NCBI GenBank assembly: GCA_002418775.1
Contig: DIEU01000072.1
Span: 1 to 5,638, forward strand
Origin: Firmicutes bacterium UBA5766
GTDB taxonomy: Bacteria; Bacillota; Desulfotomaculia; Desulfotomaculales; Nap2-2B
Reading direction: 5' to 3'
Length of the DNA: 5,638 bases
Positions 1 to 5,300 of the stretch are shown here, one piece after another (position 1 is the first letter of the stretch; every line of letters begins with the position of its first letter). The notes under the pieces were generated by a model. The model had not been told where the DNA came from and made no database searches. It was given only the letters and a program-made list of their open reading frames with translations. The translations under genes and the position numbers were made by a program.

Positions 1-933
1 TGCCAGGCTTTCTTTGGCGAAGGTTTGTTTATACCTGAAAATACCGTCATCATCGTTCCGGCCGCCGCCCAGAATGAAATATCCGATGCCCTTTCTTTTT
101 GCCCAGAGGATGGCCTCGTGTTTGAGCAGGTTGTTCGGGCGGAAAGGGAAATATTCGGCGAGAGTTCCCCCCAGGAAAGAGTGAATGAAAGTCTTGCCGT
201 ACAGCAAAAGCTCCGTAGAAATTAGCTTTCCTTCCAGGAAGGCGTGCGCGTACAGATAATTTCCATCCAAAAAGCGGTGGATTTTATCAAAGAAACTGTC
301 CGGAAAGTAGTAGAAATCCTTGGAGTTGTTCCTGTCCATTGTGTGGCGATAAATCATGGAGAAGTCAGAAAAAAAGCGCGGCGTGTGATCAATAATTACG
401 GTGACACCGCTGCGGGTCGCTTTATTAATATTCTTCCTGCTGCTGTAATCGTATCCGAACCAAATCTGTTCCTCGGTCTGTGACAAGTCTATAAAAACTG
501 CGCTTGAATTCCTTTCGGCTTCAACGTAACCGGCTGCCTGCTCATGATTGTGGATCAGGGGGTGAAAACGGATAAATTCGGTAATAATATTGCTGTTCTG
601 ACAGAATTGTGTAAAACGTTGCCAAAAACCTTTTAAGGTATCCCCGTCAGCGCCGGGTGAGGCCAGAGGACCTCCGTAGCCGTAAGGGCTGGTTATGTCA
701 AAATAATTTTCCCCGGCGGCTGTTTCCCCGCTATGATCAACCTTTCTGAGCAGAAAGGGATAAATGACAAATTCGCCGCCCCTCTGGTAGACAAACAGGC
801 GGGCCTGGTCATTGCCTTCAAAGACTCTGTAATATCCGGGTTCATAATGGATATCACAGGTCTTCAATTTATGAAGAAGGTCAGTCCATTGTTCGCTTTC
901 GGCCAGGGTCAGCAGGCAGAAACTATCAGACAT
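1..933 (-). CDS. FemAB-like GNAT-fold aminoacyl/acyltransferase, 3' partial
   Basis: Reverse-strand frame open from ATG 933-931 to the window edge (311 codons seen); the C-terminus lies outside. The protein resembles the FemA/FemB and BioF2-type GNAT superfamily, often found in polysaccharide loci and annotated as 'peptidoglycan bridge-forming glycyltransferase' or 'GNAT family N-acetyltransferase'. Visible marks: an N-terminal half with SPYGYGGP (residues 82-89); a basic stretch with SRKNINKATRSGV (165-177); and the C-terminal GNAT signature with SFLGGT (252-257), RPNNLLKHEAILWAKRKG (265-282), YFILGGG (285-291) and IFRYKQTFA (298-306). Family members run to about 340 residues, so little is missing. 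No signal peptide or membrane helix is seen, so it is probably cytoplasmic, using aminoacyl-tRNA or acyl-CoA (family knowledge). I chose 933 because the family fold begins here; upstream is CAGGTG 10 nt away, a mediocre site. The frame stays open upstream, with ATGs at 999, 1020 and 1032; 999 has a G-rich SD-like stretch and would add 22 residues. The actual acceptor (peptidoglycan or a glycan) cannot be told from sequence. Confidence 0.85.
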   Translation of the reverse strand, partial: MSDSFCLLTLAESEQWTDLLHKLKTCDIHYEPGYYRVFEGNDQARLFVYQRGGEFVIYPFLLRKVDHSGETAAGENYFDITSPYGYGGPLASPGADGDTLKGFWQRFTQFCQNSNIITEFIRFHPLIHNHEQAAGYVEAERNSSAVFIDLSQTEEQIWFGYDYSSRKNINKATRSGVTVIIDHTPRFFSDFSMIYRHTMDRNNSKDFYYFPDSFFDKIHRFLDGNYLYAHAFLEGKLISTELLLYGKTFIHSFLGGTLAEYFPFRPNNLLKHEAILWAKRKGIGYFILGGGRNDDDGIFRYKQTFAKESLA

Positions 934-1041
934 TAACCTGTTGCACCTGCAGAATAGTTGTTCTTGACGCCTTTCCTCGCCTGCTAAAACTACACACATC
1001 AGCCCTTTCCCCCCTCGCATCCCGCTAAACATAAAATATGC

Positions 1042-1067
1042 TTCCGGGAATAGCGGTGTTACCGGAA
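1042..1067. repeat. Inverted repeat TTCCGG/CCGGAA
   Basis: Six-base arms TTCCGG (1042-1047) and CCGGAA (1062-1067) flank a 14-nt spacer. It lies in the divergent intergenic region, within or just upstream of the likely 5' leader of the FemAB-like gene. No T-run follows on either strand, so it is not a classic terminator. It could be an operator or an RNA hairpin, or chance; arms this short are weak evidence on their own. Confidence 0.35.
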
Positions 1068-1079
1068 ATTGGTTAAAAG

Positions 1080-1113
1080 CCGGACAGATGAAGGCTGCAG
1101 GTTGTTTGTCCGG
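1080..1113. repeat. Inverted repeat CCGGACA/TGTCCGG
   Basis: Seven-base perfect arms CCGGACA (1080-1086) and TGTCCGG (1107-1113) flank a 20-nt spacer that itself contains the palindrome CTGCAG. It lies about 66 bases ahead of the glycosyltransferase start, just before the TATAAA at 1116. It could be a regulator binding site or a leader hairpin for either divergent gene. There is no T-tract, which argues against an intrinsic terminator. Confidence 0.4.
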
Positions 1114-1165
1114 GGTATAAACTTCTTAAGCCTGCTTCGCATAGTATGTTTCTGAACCTATTTAT

Positions 1166-1172
1166 GGAGGAG
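1166..1172 (+). promoter_or_regulatory. Ribosome binding site of the glycosyltransferase
   Basis: GGAGGAG ends 6 nt before ATG 1179. This decides the start: the in-frame ATG at 1146 has no Shine-Dalgarno upstream, and this site would lie inside the coding region if 1146 were used. Confidence 0.8.
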
Positions 1173-1178
1173 CCGGAG

Positions 1179-2333
1179 ATGAAAGTTTTATTTTGGACTG
1201 CTGCAGCTCTTACTTTTTACACGTTTTTTCTTTATCCCATTTTCTTGTCGGTATTTGTACGGCTGCTCTCAAAAAGAGAACCGGAAACGTCCGGGCTTCT
1301 CAATAAAACGGAATGGCCGCGGGTTTCGCTGATCATCGCCACCCATAACGAAGAGAAAGTTATTGAAAAGAAACTTTTAAACACGTCGGAGCTTGATTAT
1401 CCTTCCCGAAAACTGGAGGTTATTGTTGTTTCGGACAATTCTACGGATGGCACCAACGAGATAGTCAGGAAATATGAGAACAAAGGTGTCATACTTGTGG
1501 AAGTAGACCAGCGGCGGGGCAAGACCTTTGCCCAAAACCAGGCGGCCAGAGTAGCCACGGGGAAGATTCTGTTCTTCTCGGACGCAAATTCAATCTGGGA
1601 AAAGGATGCGTTATGGCGTCTGGCGGCGAGGTTTGAGAATCCGGGAACAGGTTATGTCTGCGGCAGGCTAAAGTATGTTAATGAAGAGACCGGAAGCGGC
1701 TTTTCGGAAGGGTTGTACTGGAGGTATGAGCTGTACCTGCGCTTTTTGGAATCGCGTCTTTTTTCGATTACTGCCGGAAACGGGGCTATCTATGCGATCA
1801 GGGCCGGTGATTATCTGGAGATAGACGACCTTTACTGCCATGACCTGGAACTTCCGCACGAACTGGTTAAAAGGGGGAAGCTTGCGTTATACGAACCTGC
1901 GGCTGTTGCCTGTGAGAAAGCGGCCGGGGAAGCCGAAGAGGAATACGCGCGCAAAGTAAGGATGTTAGGCAGGACATGGCGGCGCATACTGACGGGACCC
2001 AGCCTTTACAGCCCTTTCAAATACGGTCCCGTATACTCCTGGATGATGATCTCTCACAGGCTGCTCAGGTATCTGGTTCCCTTCCTGCAGATTATTATTT
2101 TTGTCTCTTCATGGTTTTTAAAAAACAGCGGCCCGTTTTTTATGGCTGTTTTTACCGCCCAACTGGCTTTTTACGCGCTTGCCCTTGCCGGTAAAGTGTT
2201 TAAACTGAAAAACAGGTTGTTCTTTGTGCCTTATTATTTTTGTATGTTTAACCTGGCGTCTCTGGTTGGATTCTTAAAGGCCTTTTCAGGCAATGTGTCC
2301 CCTGTGTGGGAAAAGGCTGACAGCACCCGTTGA
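1179..2333 (+). CDS. Membrane-associated family 2 glycosyltransferase (cellulose-synthase-like GT-A)
   Basis: A 384-residue processive-type GT2 enzyme that should transfer a sugar from a nucleotide-sugar donor to a membrane-linked glycan acceptor on the cytoplasmic face. Order: N-terminal transmembrane helix (about 4-28); GT-A domain starting at RVSLIIATHNE (48-58), with VVSDNSTDGT (83-92); the DxD-like SDAN (134-137); acceptor/substrate region AGNGAIYAIR (199-208); HDLELP (221-226), equivalent to the catalytic ED motif; RMLGRTWRR (261-269) in the place of QxxRW; then two or three C-terminal helices (about 297-314, 318-338, 347-367). This pattern fits the CESA-like GT2 subgroup in which DAN replaces DxD. 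The start at 1179 is preferred over 1146 (11 residues longer) because of the GGAGGAG site. It converges on the dehydratase gene, leaving only 23 bases between stop codons. No clear terminator lies in that gap. Donor and acceptor are unknown; the neighbouring dehydratase suggests a deoxy-amino-sugar pathway (inference). Confidence 0.93.
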   Translation: MKVLFWTAAALTFYTFFLYPIFLSVFVRLLSKREPETSGLLNKTEWPRVSLIIATHNEEKVIEKKLLNTSELDYPSRKLEVIVVSDNSTDGTNEIVRKYENKGVILVEVDQRRGKTFAQNQAARVATGKILFFSDANSIWEKDALWRLAARFENPGTGYVCGRLKYVNEETGSGFSEGLYWRYELYLRFLESRLFSITAGNGAIYAIRAGDYLEIDDLYCHDLELPHELVKRGKLALYEPAAVACEKAAGEAEEEYARKVRMLGRTWRRILTGPSLYSPFKYGPVYSWMMISHRLLRYLVPFLQIIIFVSSWFLKNSGPFFMAVFTAQLAFYALALAGKVFKLKNRLFFVPYYFCMFNLASLVGFLKAFSGNVSPVWEKADSTR

Positions 2334-2356
2334 CAGATGCGCCGGCCCGCCGCCCT

Positions 2357-3775
2357 TTATTTTGCTTCTCTTAAATTGTTCAAAAAACCACCCAGCAGTT
2401 TTCTGACCTGCGCTTCTGCGTAAGAAAACTCCGGGTCTTCCAGAGTGTGCAGCAGGCGCTGGACACCTTCGTAATTGTTCCTGCCGTATACCGCCATTAT
2501 CTTTTCATGTCTTGTGGGCATAATTTTTTCTTCATCATTAAAAAGGCTCTCCGAAATTTTTTCACCCGGCCTGATCCCGATATACTTTATGGGGATATCC
2601 TTTCCGGGCTTCAAACCCTTCAGCCTGATCATCTTAAAAGCAAGGTCCCTGATTGAGATTGGTTCTCCCATATCCAGGATAAAAATCTCCCCGCCTTTGG
2701 TCATAGCCCCTGCCTGAATTACCAACTGCGCCGCCTCACTTACCGTCATAAAATAACGGGTCATTTCGGGATGAGTTATGGTAAGCGGTCCGCCCAGAGA
2801 AATCTGTCTTTCAAACAAGGGCAGCACGCTTCCCCTGCTGCCCAAAATGTTGCCGAAGCGGACGCAGGCAAATTTTGTCGACTTTTTTTCATTCATCAGC
2901 TGGACAATAATTTCCGCTGCCCTTTTAGTGGCGCCCATGATACTTGTCGGTTCGACCGCCTTGTCGGTTGAGATGAAGATAAACCTTCCGCAGCCTCCTG
3001 CTATGGCCGCGCTGCAGAGAACCTTTGTGCCGATGATGTTGTTTTTGACAGCTTCTTCAGGGATCCTTTCCATGTACGGGACATGCTTGTGCGCGGCGGC
3101 GTGAAAAACAATTCCAGGCTCATATTTTTTAAATAACCTGTTCATTCTGCCTGCGTCCTTGATGTCACCTATTTCGCTGATCATTCTGATCCGGGGGTGG
3201 CTGATCTTCAGGTTCTGCTCAATTTCATAAATACTATTCTCACCGTGTCCCAACAGGATTAATTTCTTTGGTCTGTTGTCGGCTACGCTTCTGGACAGTT
3301 CCGAGCCAACCGAGCCTCCGGCGCCTGTAATCAGAACAACTTGATCTTTCAGGTAACTGATTATTCCGCCGATATCAAGTGAAAGCGGCTTGCGCCCCAG
3401 CAGATCTTCAATTTGGACATCCCGGATTGGGCGGACATTTATTTTTCCGGTAATCAGATCGTAGATGCCGGACATAATTTTAACCTTGGACCTGGTCTTC
3501 ATGCATATCTCAAGGATATTGCTTATTTCGCCCGGGGGAGCTGAGGGGATGGCCAGAATGACCTCATCAAATCCGTACCTGGAATTCAGCCAGGGGATAT
3601 CACGCCTGTTTCCCAATACAGGCAGGCCGCAGAATTTAGTACCCTTTTTCTTGGGATCATCATCAATAAAGCCGATAATTTTTCGGTCTTTCGAGAAGCC
3701 GCCGAGCGCTTCGAGGACTTTTTTCCCGGCTAACCCCGCGCCGATAACGAGAGTTCTCTTTTGTTTGTTTTCCAT
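2357..3775 (-). CDS. CapD/FlaA1/WbpM-like nucleotide-sugar 4,6-dehydratase lacking the membrane domain
   Basis: A 472-residue enzyme of the extended SDR 'polysaccharide biosynthesis protein CapD' family, whose characterised members (FlaA1, PglF, WbpM) convert UDP-GlcNAc to a 4-keto-6-deoxy sugar using bound NAD(P). Domains: an N-terminal Rossmann fold (about 7-105) with VIGAGLAGKK, as in the regulatory half of the large members; then the catalytic SDR domain from about 146, with glycine-rich GAGGSVGSEL (151-160), HAAAHKHVPYME (225-236), STDK (269-272) followed by PTSIMGATKR (276-285), in which Met280 stands where classical SDRs have Tyr, RFGNILGSRGSVLPLF (307-322 region) and RPGEK (402-406). 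Full-length WbpM-type proteins are about 600 or more residues with four N-terminal helices; these are absent here, so this form should be soluble. The start is firm: AGAGGT lies 7 nt before the ATG and a stop codon immediately precedes it in frame. It is divergent from the LysM-protein gene. Whether the product is a QuiNAc, bacillosamine or other precursor is not visible. Confidence 0.95.
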   Translation of the reverse strand: MENKQKRTLVIGAGLAGKKVLEALGGFSKDRKIIGFIDDDPKKKGTKFCGLPVLGNRRDIPWLNSRYGFDEVILAIPSAPPGEISNILEICMKTRSKVKIMSGIYDLITGKINVRPIRDVQIEDLLGRKPLSLDIGGIISYLKDQVVLITGAGGSVGSELSRSVADNRPKKLILLGHGENSIYEIEQNLKISHPRIRMISEIGDIKDAGRMNRLFKKYEPGIVFHAAAHKHVPYMERIPEEAVKNNIIGTKVLCSAAIAGGCGRFIFISTDKAVEPTSIMGATKRAAEIIVQLMNEKKSTKFACVRFGNILGSRGSVLPLFERQISLGGPLTITHPEMTRYFMTVSEAAQLVIQAGAMTKGGEIFILDMGEPISIRDLAFKMIRLKGLKPGKDIPIKYIGIRPGEKISESLFNDEEKIMPTRHEKIMAVYGRNNYEGVQRLLHTLEDPEFSYAEAQVRKLLGGFLNNLREAK

Positions 3776-3782
3776 TTACTCA

Positions 3783-3788
3783 ACCTCT
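3783..3788 (-). promoter_or_regulatory. Ribosome binding site of the dehydratase
   Basis: Minus-strand AGAGGT lies 7 nt before the ATG at 3775. An in-frame TAA sits directly before that ATG, so no longer protein is possible in this frame. Confidence 0.7.
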
Positions 3789-3868
3789 AAACTGGTATGG
3801 ATGATTTTTTTCTATCTTATGGATAACTTTCCCCGAAGGTGCCGGATTGAATTAACATCTAATCCCGA

Positions 3869-3896
3869 ATATTAAAGGCCTTAAGTCCTTTGTCAT
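3869..3896 (-). promoter_or_regulatory. Predicted sigma-A-type promoter for the dehydratase
   Basis: On the minus strand, ATGACA (3896-3891, five of six matches to TTGACA) is followed after 16 nt by TAATAT (3874-3869, four of six matches to TATAAT). This would place the transcript start near 3862 and give a leader of roughly 85-90 nt. The -10 box is imperfect, so this is a moderate prediction. Its spacer is almost entirely the palindrome at 3874-3891. Confidence 0.4.
3874..3891. repeat. 18-bp imperfect palindrome, candidate operator
   Basis: AAAGG-C-CTTAAG-T-CCTTT is symmetric except for one C/T mismatched position pair. It is centred in the intergenic region between the divergent dehydratase and LysM-protein genes. 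It fills the spacer of the predicted minus-strand promoter and abuts the -35 box of the predicted plus-strand promoter, a good position for a dimeric regulator to control both directions. No regulator gene is in the window and the motif matches no operator I can name. Confidence 0.45.
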
Positions 3897-3919
3897 AAAC
3901 AAATCAGAAAGCATATTAT
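3890..3919 (+). promoter_or_regulatory. Predicted sigma-A-type promoter for the LysM protein gene
   Basis: TTGTCA (3890-3895, five of six matches to TTGACA) is followed by an 18-nt spacer and TATTAT (3914-3919, five of six matches to TATAAT). The start of transcription would fall near 3926, giving a short leader of about 37 nt to the Shine-Dalgarno region and start codon. The -35 box overlaps, on the opposite strand, the -35 box predicted for the dehydratase. Confidence 0.55.
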
Positions 3920-3954
3920 ATAAAATCCAAGCAAAGCTAAGGGGTTATATAAAA
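3916..3954 (+). repeat. Direct repeat TTATATAAAA in the leader
   Basis: TTATATAAAA occurs at 3916-3925 and again at 3945-3954, 29 bp apart. The first copy overlaps the predicted -10 box and the second runs into the Shine-Dalgarno site. In AT-rich intergenic DNA this may be chance; the second copy could also keep the ribosome site unstructured. Confidence 0.35.
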
Positions 3955-3960
3955 AGGAGG
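3954..3960 (+). promoter_or_regulatory. Strong but closely spaced ribosome binding site
   Basis: A perfect AAGGAGG lies only 2 nt before the in-frame TTG at 3963, which is unusually tight. An ATT codon two codons downstream (3969) would have the ideal 8-nt spacing. There is no in-frame ATG or GTG near, so this site leaves the choice of start codon open between TTG and a rare ATT. Confidence 0.7.
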
Positions 3961-3962
3961 GA

Positions 3963-5243
3963 TTGAGAATTAGAAAGTTAAAGCTTGCGTTAGTAGTTTT
4001 TATCAGCCTGGTTTTTGTGGTTGCCCTGGCTTACCTGATCGGCATTTACCTGGACGGCGGTACAGAGAAGAATGCTTCCAAAGTAGCAGAAAAAGCAGCG
4101 GAAAATAAAAACACAGTGCTTGAGGCGGTTATCTTAAACAGCGACTTCGAAAAAGGGAGTCTCGGTTGGCGAAATCCAGAAGCGATTCAGAAGGAAAACA
4201 ACGGGAACCACTACATAATCAATAACTGCAGCTGGGAAGTATGTCAGGAAATGAATCTTTTACCCCATACGACGTATGCGGTATCCGCCAACACTAAAAA
4301 AGGAACCGCCCAGGGACCCGCCCGGATCGCATTTAGCTTTCTGGATGTTAACGGAGTAAAACTCCCCCAATTCTACGACATCAAATACACACACACCGGA
4401 GGTAGCTGGGAAACAATACCCCGGCAGTTCATCATGGTACCGAAAAATGCCGCCACTGCTTGGATTTATTTGTTATCTGAAGATCCCAAGGGCTATCACT
4501 GTTTCGATAATATTACGGTGGCCAGGACGAGTGAAATTGGAGACAGGAAGACAACCGATATAAGTACAGATCAGAGTGGGCTGATGATCAACGGAGACTT
4601 CGAAATGGGGCTTTACGGCTGGATTGGGATGGCGGAACAGATAAAGTATGAAAACGGGAACAGGTTTCTAAGAAACGGGTACAACTGGGAAGCATTCCAG
4701 ATTATAGACGTAAATCCCGGCCAAAAGTACCTCATTAATGCAAAAACTAAAAAGGGAACGTCCAGTATGCCGGCCCGGATAAAAGTAGTTTTTCTCAATC
4801 AGGACGAAAAAAGAGTGCCGGAGTTCTTTAACATACTTCATATTTTTAATACGGCAGGATGGGAAAACGTCACCGAAGTTATTCAGGCGCCTTCGTCAGT
4901 CAACCAGTTGAGGGTATACCTGCTGTTGGATGACCCGAAAGGAAGCGGGGATTACTGTGACTTTGACAATATTTCCTTAAAGGCTGTCACTGACGAAGAG
5001 TTAAAGAAAATGTTCATTAAAAACAGCGATTTGACAAAGATGATCCACGGTTTTCAGGAAAGCGGCCAGTATGTTGTCAAAGCCGGGGATACGGTCAGCG
5101 GCATAGCCCAACTGTTTAATATACCGGAGCAGGAGTTGATCTCCGTAAACGCTTTTTCGGATCCGGGCAGGCTGGAAGTCGGCCAGATTATTTACCTTCC
5201 TCAAGGAAGTGCGCAAGGTCTGAATCAAACGGCAACCCCTTAA
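3963..5243 (+). CDS. Membrane-anchored protein with tandem CBM4/9-like modules and LysM domain
   Basis: A 426-residue protein of no named family I recognise, but with clear parts. A basic start and one hydrophobic helix (about 8-30) with no obvious cleavage site predict a signal anchor, with the rest outside the membrane. A charged linker (31-54) leads to two homologous beta-rich modules: module 1 from ILNSDFEKGSLGW (57-69) to FDNITV (181-186), and module 2 from MINGDFEMGLYGW (208-220) to FDNISL (334-339). The N-x-DFE-x-G-x-x-GW opening and FDNI ending are typical of CBM4/9-like carbohydrate-binding jelly rolls. A LysM domain follows (QYVVKAGDTVSGIA at 369 to IIYLP at 413), a fold that binds N-acetylglucosamine polymers such as peptidoglycan; the last 13 residues look disordered. 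No catalytic domain is seen. The likely role is binding a polysaccharide and the cell wall together, possibly the product of this locus (inference). Transcribed divergently from the dehydratase and ended by a strong terminator, so probably monocistronic. The start is TTG 3963 or ATT 3969. Confidence 0.9.
   Translation: MRIRKLKLALVVFISLVFVVALAYLIGIYLDGGTEKNASKVAEKAAENKNTVLEAVILNSDFEKGSLGWRNPEAIQKENNGNHYIINNCSWEVCQEMNLLPHTTYAVSANTKKGTAQGPARIAFSFLDVNGVKLPQFYDIKYTHTGGSWETIPRQFIMVPKNAATAWIYLLSEDPKGYHCFDNITVARTSEIGDRKTTDISTDQSGLMINGDFEMGLYGWIGMAEQIKYENGNRFLRNGYNWEAFQIIDVNPGQKYLINAKTKKGTSSMPARIKVVFLNQDEKRVPEFFNILHIFNTAGWENVTEVIQAPSSVNQLRVYLLLDDPKGSGDYCDFDNISLKAVTDEELKKMFIKNSDLTKMIHGFQESGQYVVKAGDTVSGIAQLFNIPEQELISVNAFSDPGRLEVGQIIYLPQGSAQGLNQTATP
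4125..4982 (+). repeat. Tandem intragenic duplication encoding the two CBM-like modules
   Basis: The DNA for module 1 (about 4125-4523) and module 2 (about 4581-4982) derives from one duplicated unit. The proteins share the opening DFE-x-G-x-x-GW, the core KKGT-x-x-x-PARI (112-121 and 263-272), a W followed by E near 149 and 300, the DPKG turn (174-177 and 324-327) and FDNI. Some identity remains at the DNA level around the KKGT core. The modules are diverged enough that the duplication is not recent. Confidence 0.75.
5067..5201 (+). other. LysM domain coding segment
   Basis: Residues 369-413 of the anchored protein carry the LysM hallmarks: YVVKAGDTVSGIAQLF, then a short helix-turn with LISVNAF (392-398), then LEVGQIIYLP (404-413). 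One copy only, at the C-terminus, after a helical linker (about 342-368). LysM commonly binds the glycan backbone of peptidoglycan or chitin-like oligomers. Confidence 0.92.
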
Positions 5244-5261
5244 AAACTGCTCTTACGCACG

Positions 5262-5297
5262 AAGGAGGCGCTTGTCCCTAGACTGCGCCTCCTTTTT
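5262..5297 (+). terminator. Rho-independent terminator after the LysM protein gene
   Basis: A perfect 10-bp stem, AAGGAGGCGC (5262-5271) with GCGCCTCCTT (5285-5294), has a 13-nt loop whose interior GTC/GAC may pair further. Its 3' arm runs into a T-stretch (5293-5297). It begins 18 nt after the stop codon at 5241-5243. The AAGGAGG in the 5' arm resembles a ribosome site but is locked in the stem and leads no obvious gene start. Confidence 0.88.
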
Positions 5298-5300
5298 GCG

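Larger units (their letters stand above)
934..1178. other. Divergent intergenic region
   Basis: This stretch separates the minus-strand FemAB-like gene from the plus-strand glycosyltransferase. Both genes should start transcription from here or, for the glycosyltransferase, lack a nearby upstream partner. I see no convincing sigma-A promoter pair: TATAAA at 1116-1121 is a possible plus-strand -10 box but no good -35 lies 16-18 nt before it. The region holds two inverted repeats (1042-1067 and 1080-1113). On the minus strand it is open in the FemAB-like frame back to a TAA at about 1106, but that translation matches no family I recognise and is probably not coding beyond the true start. Confidence 0.6.

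Noticed and set aside
25..936. Three plus-strand open frames (25-225, 244-483, 733-936)
   Set aside because: All are antisense to the FemAB-like gene, whose reverse-strand translation has clear family motifs throughout.
1146..1178. Longer glycosyltransferase start at ATG 1146
   Set aside because: No Shine-Dalgarno precedes it, while GGAGGAG sits 6 nt before ATG 1179, where the natural hydrophobic N-terminus begins.
2334..2356. Shared bidirectional terminator in the convergent gap
   Set aside because: The GC-rich 23 bases contain only a short GCCGGC self-complement and no long stem followed by a T-run in either direction.
2778..3104. Plus-strand 108-codon open frame antisense to the dehydratase
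   Set aside because: It lies wholly inside the well-supported dehydratase gene on the other strand, has no good ribosome site and resembles no family; a shadow frame.
3465..3875. Plus-strand 136-codon open frame antisense to the start of the dehydratase and into the intergenic region
   Set aside because: It is antisense to the conserved first Rossmann domain and its tail crosses the non-coding promoter region; no family resemblance.
3776..3962. Riboswitch or structured leader between the divergent genes
   Set aside because: I see only the short palindrome and AT-rich DNA; no recognisable riboswitch core and the plus-strand leader is too short.
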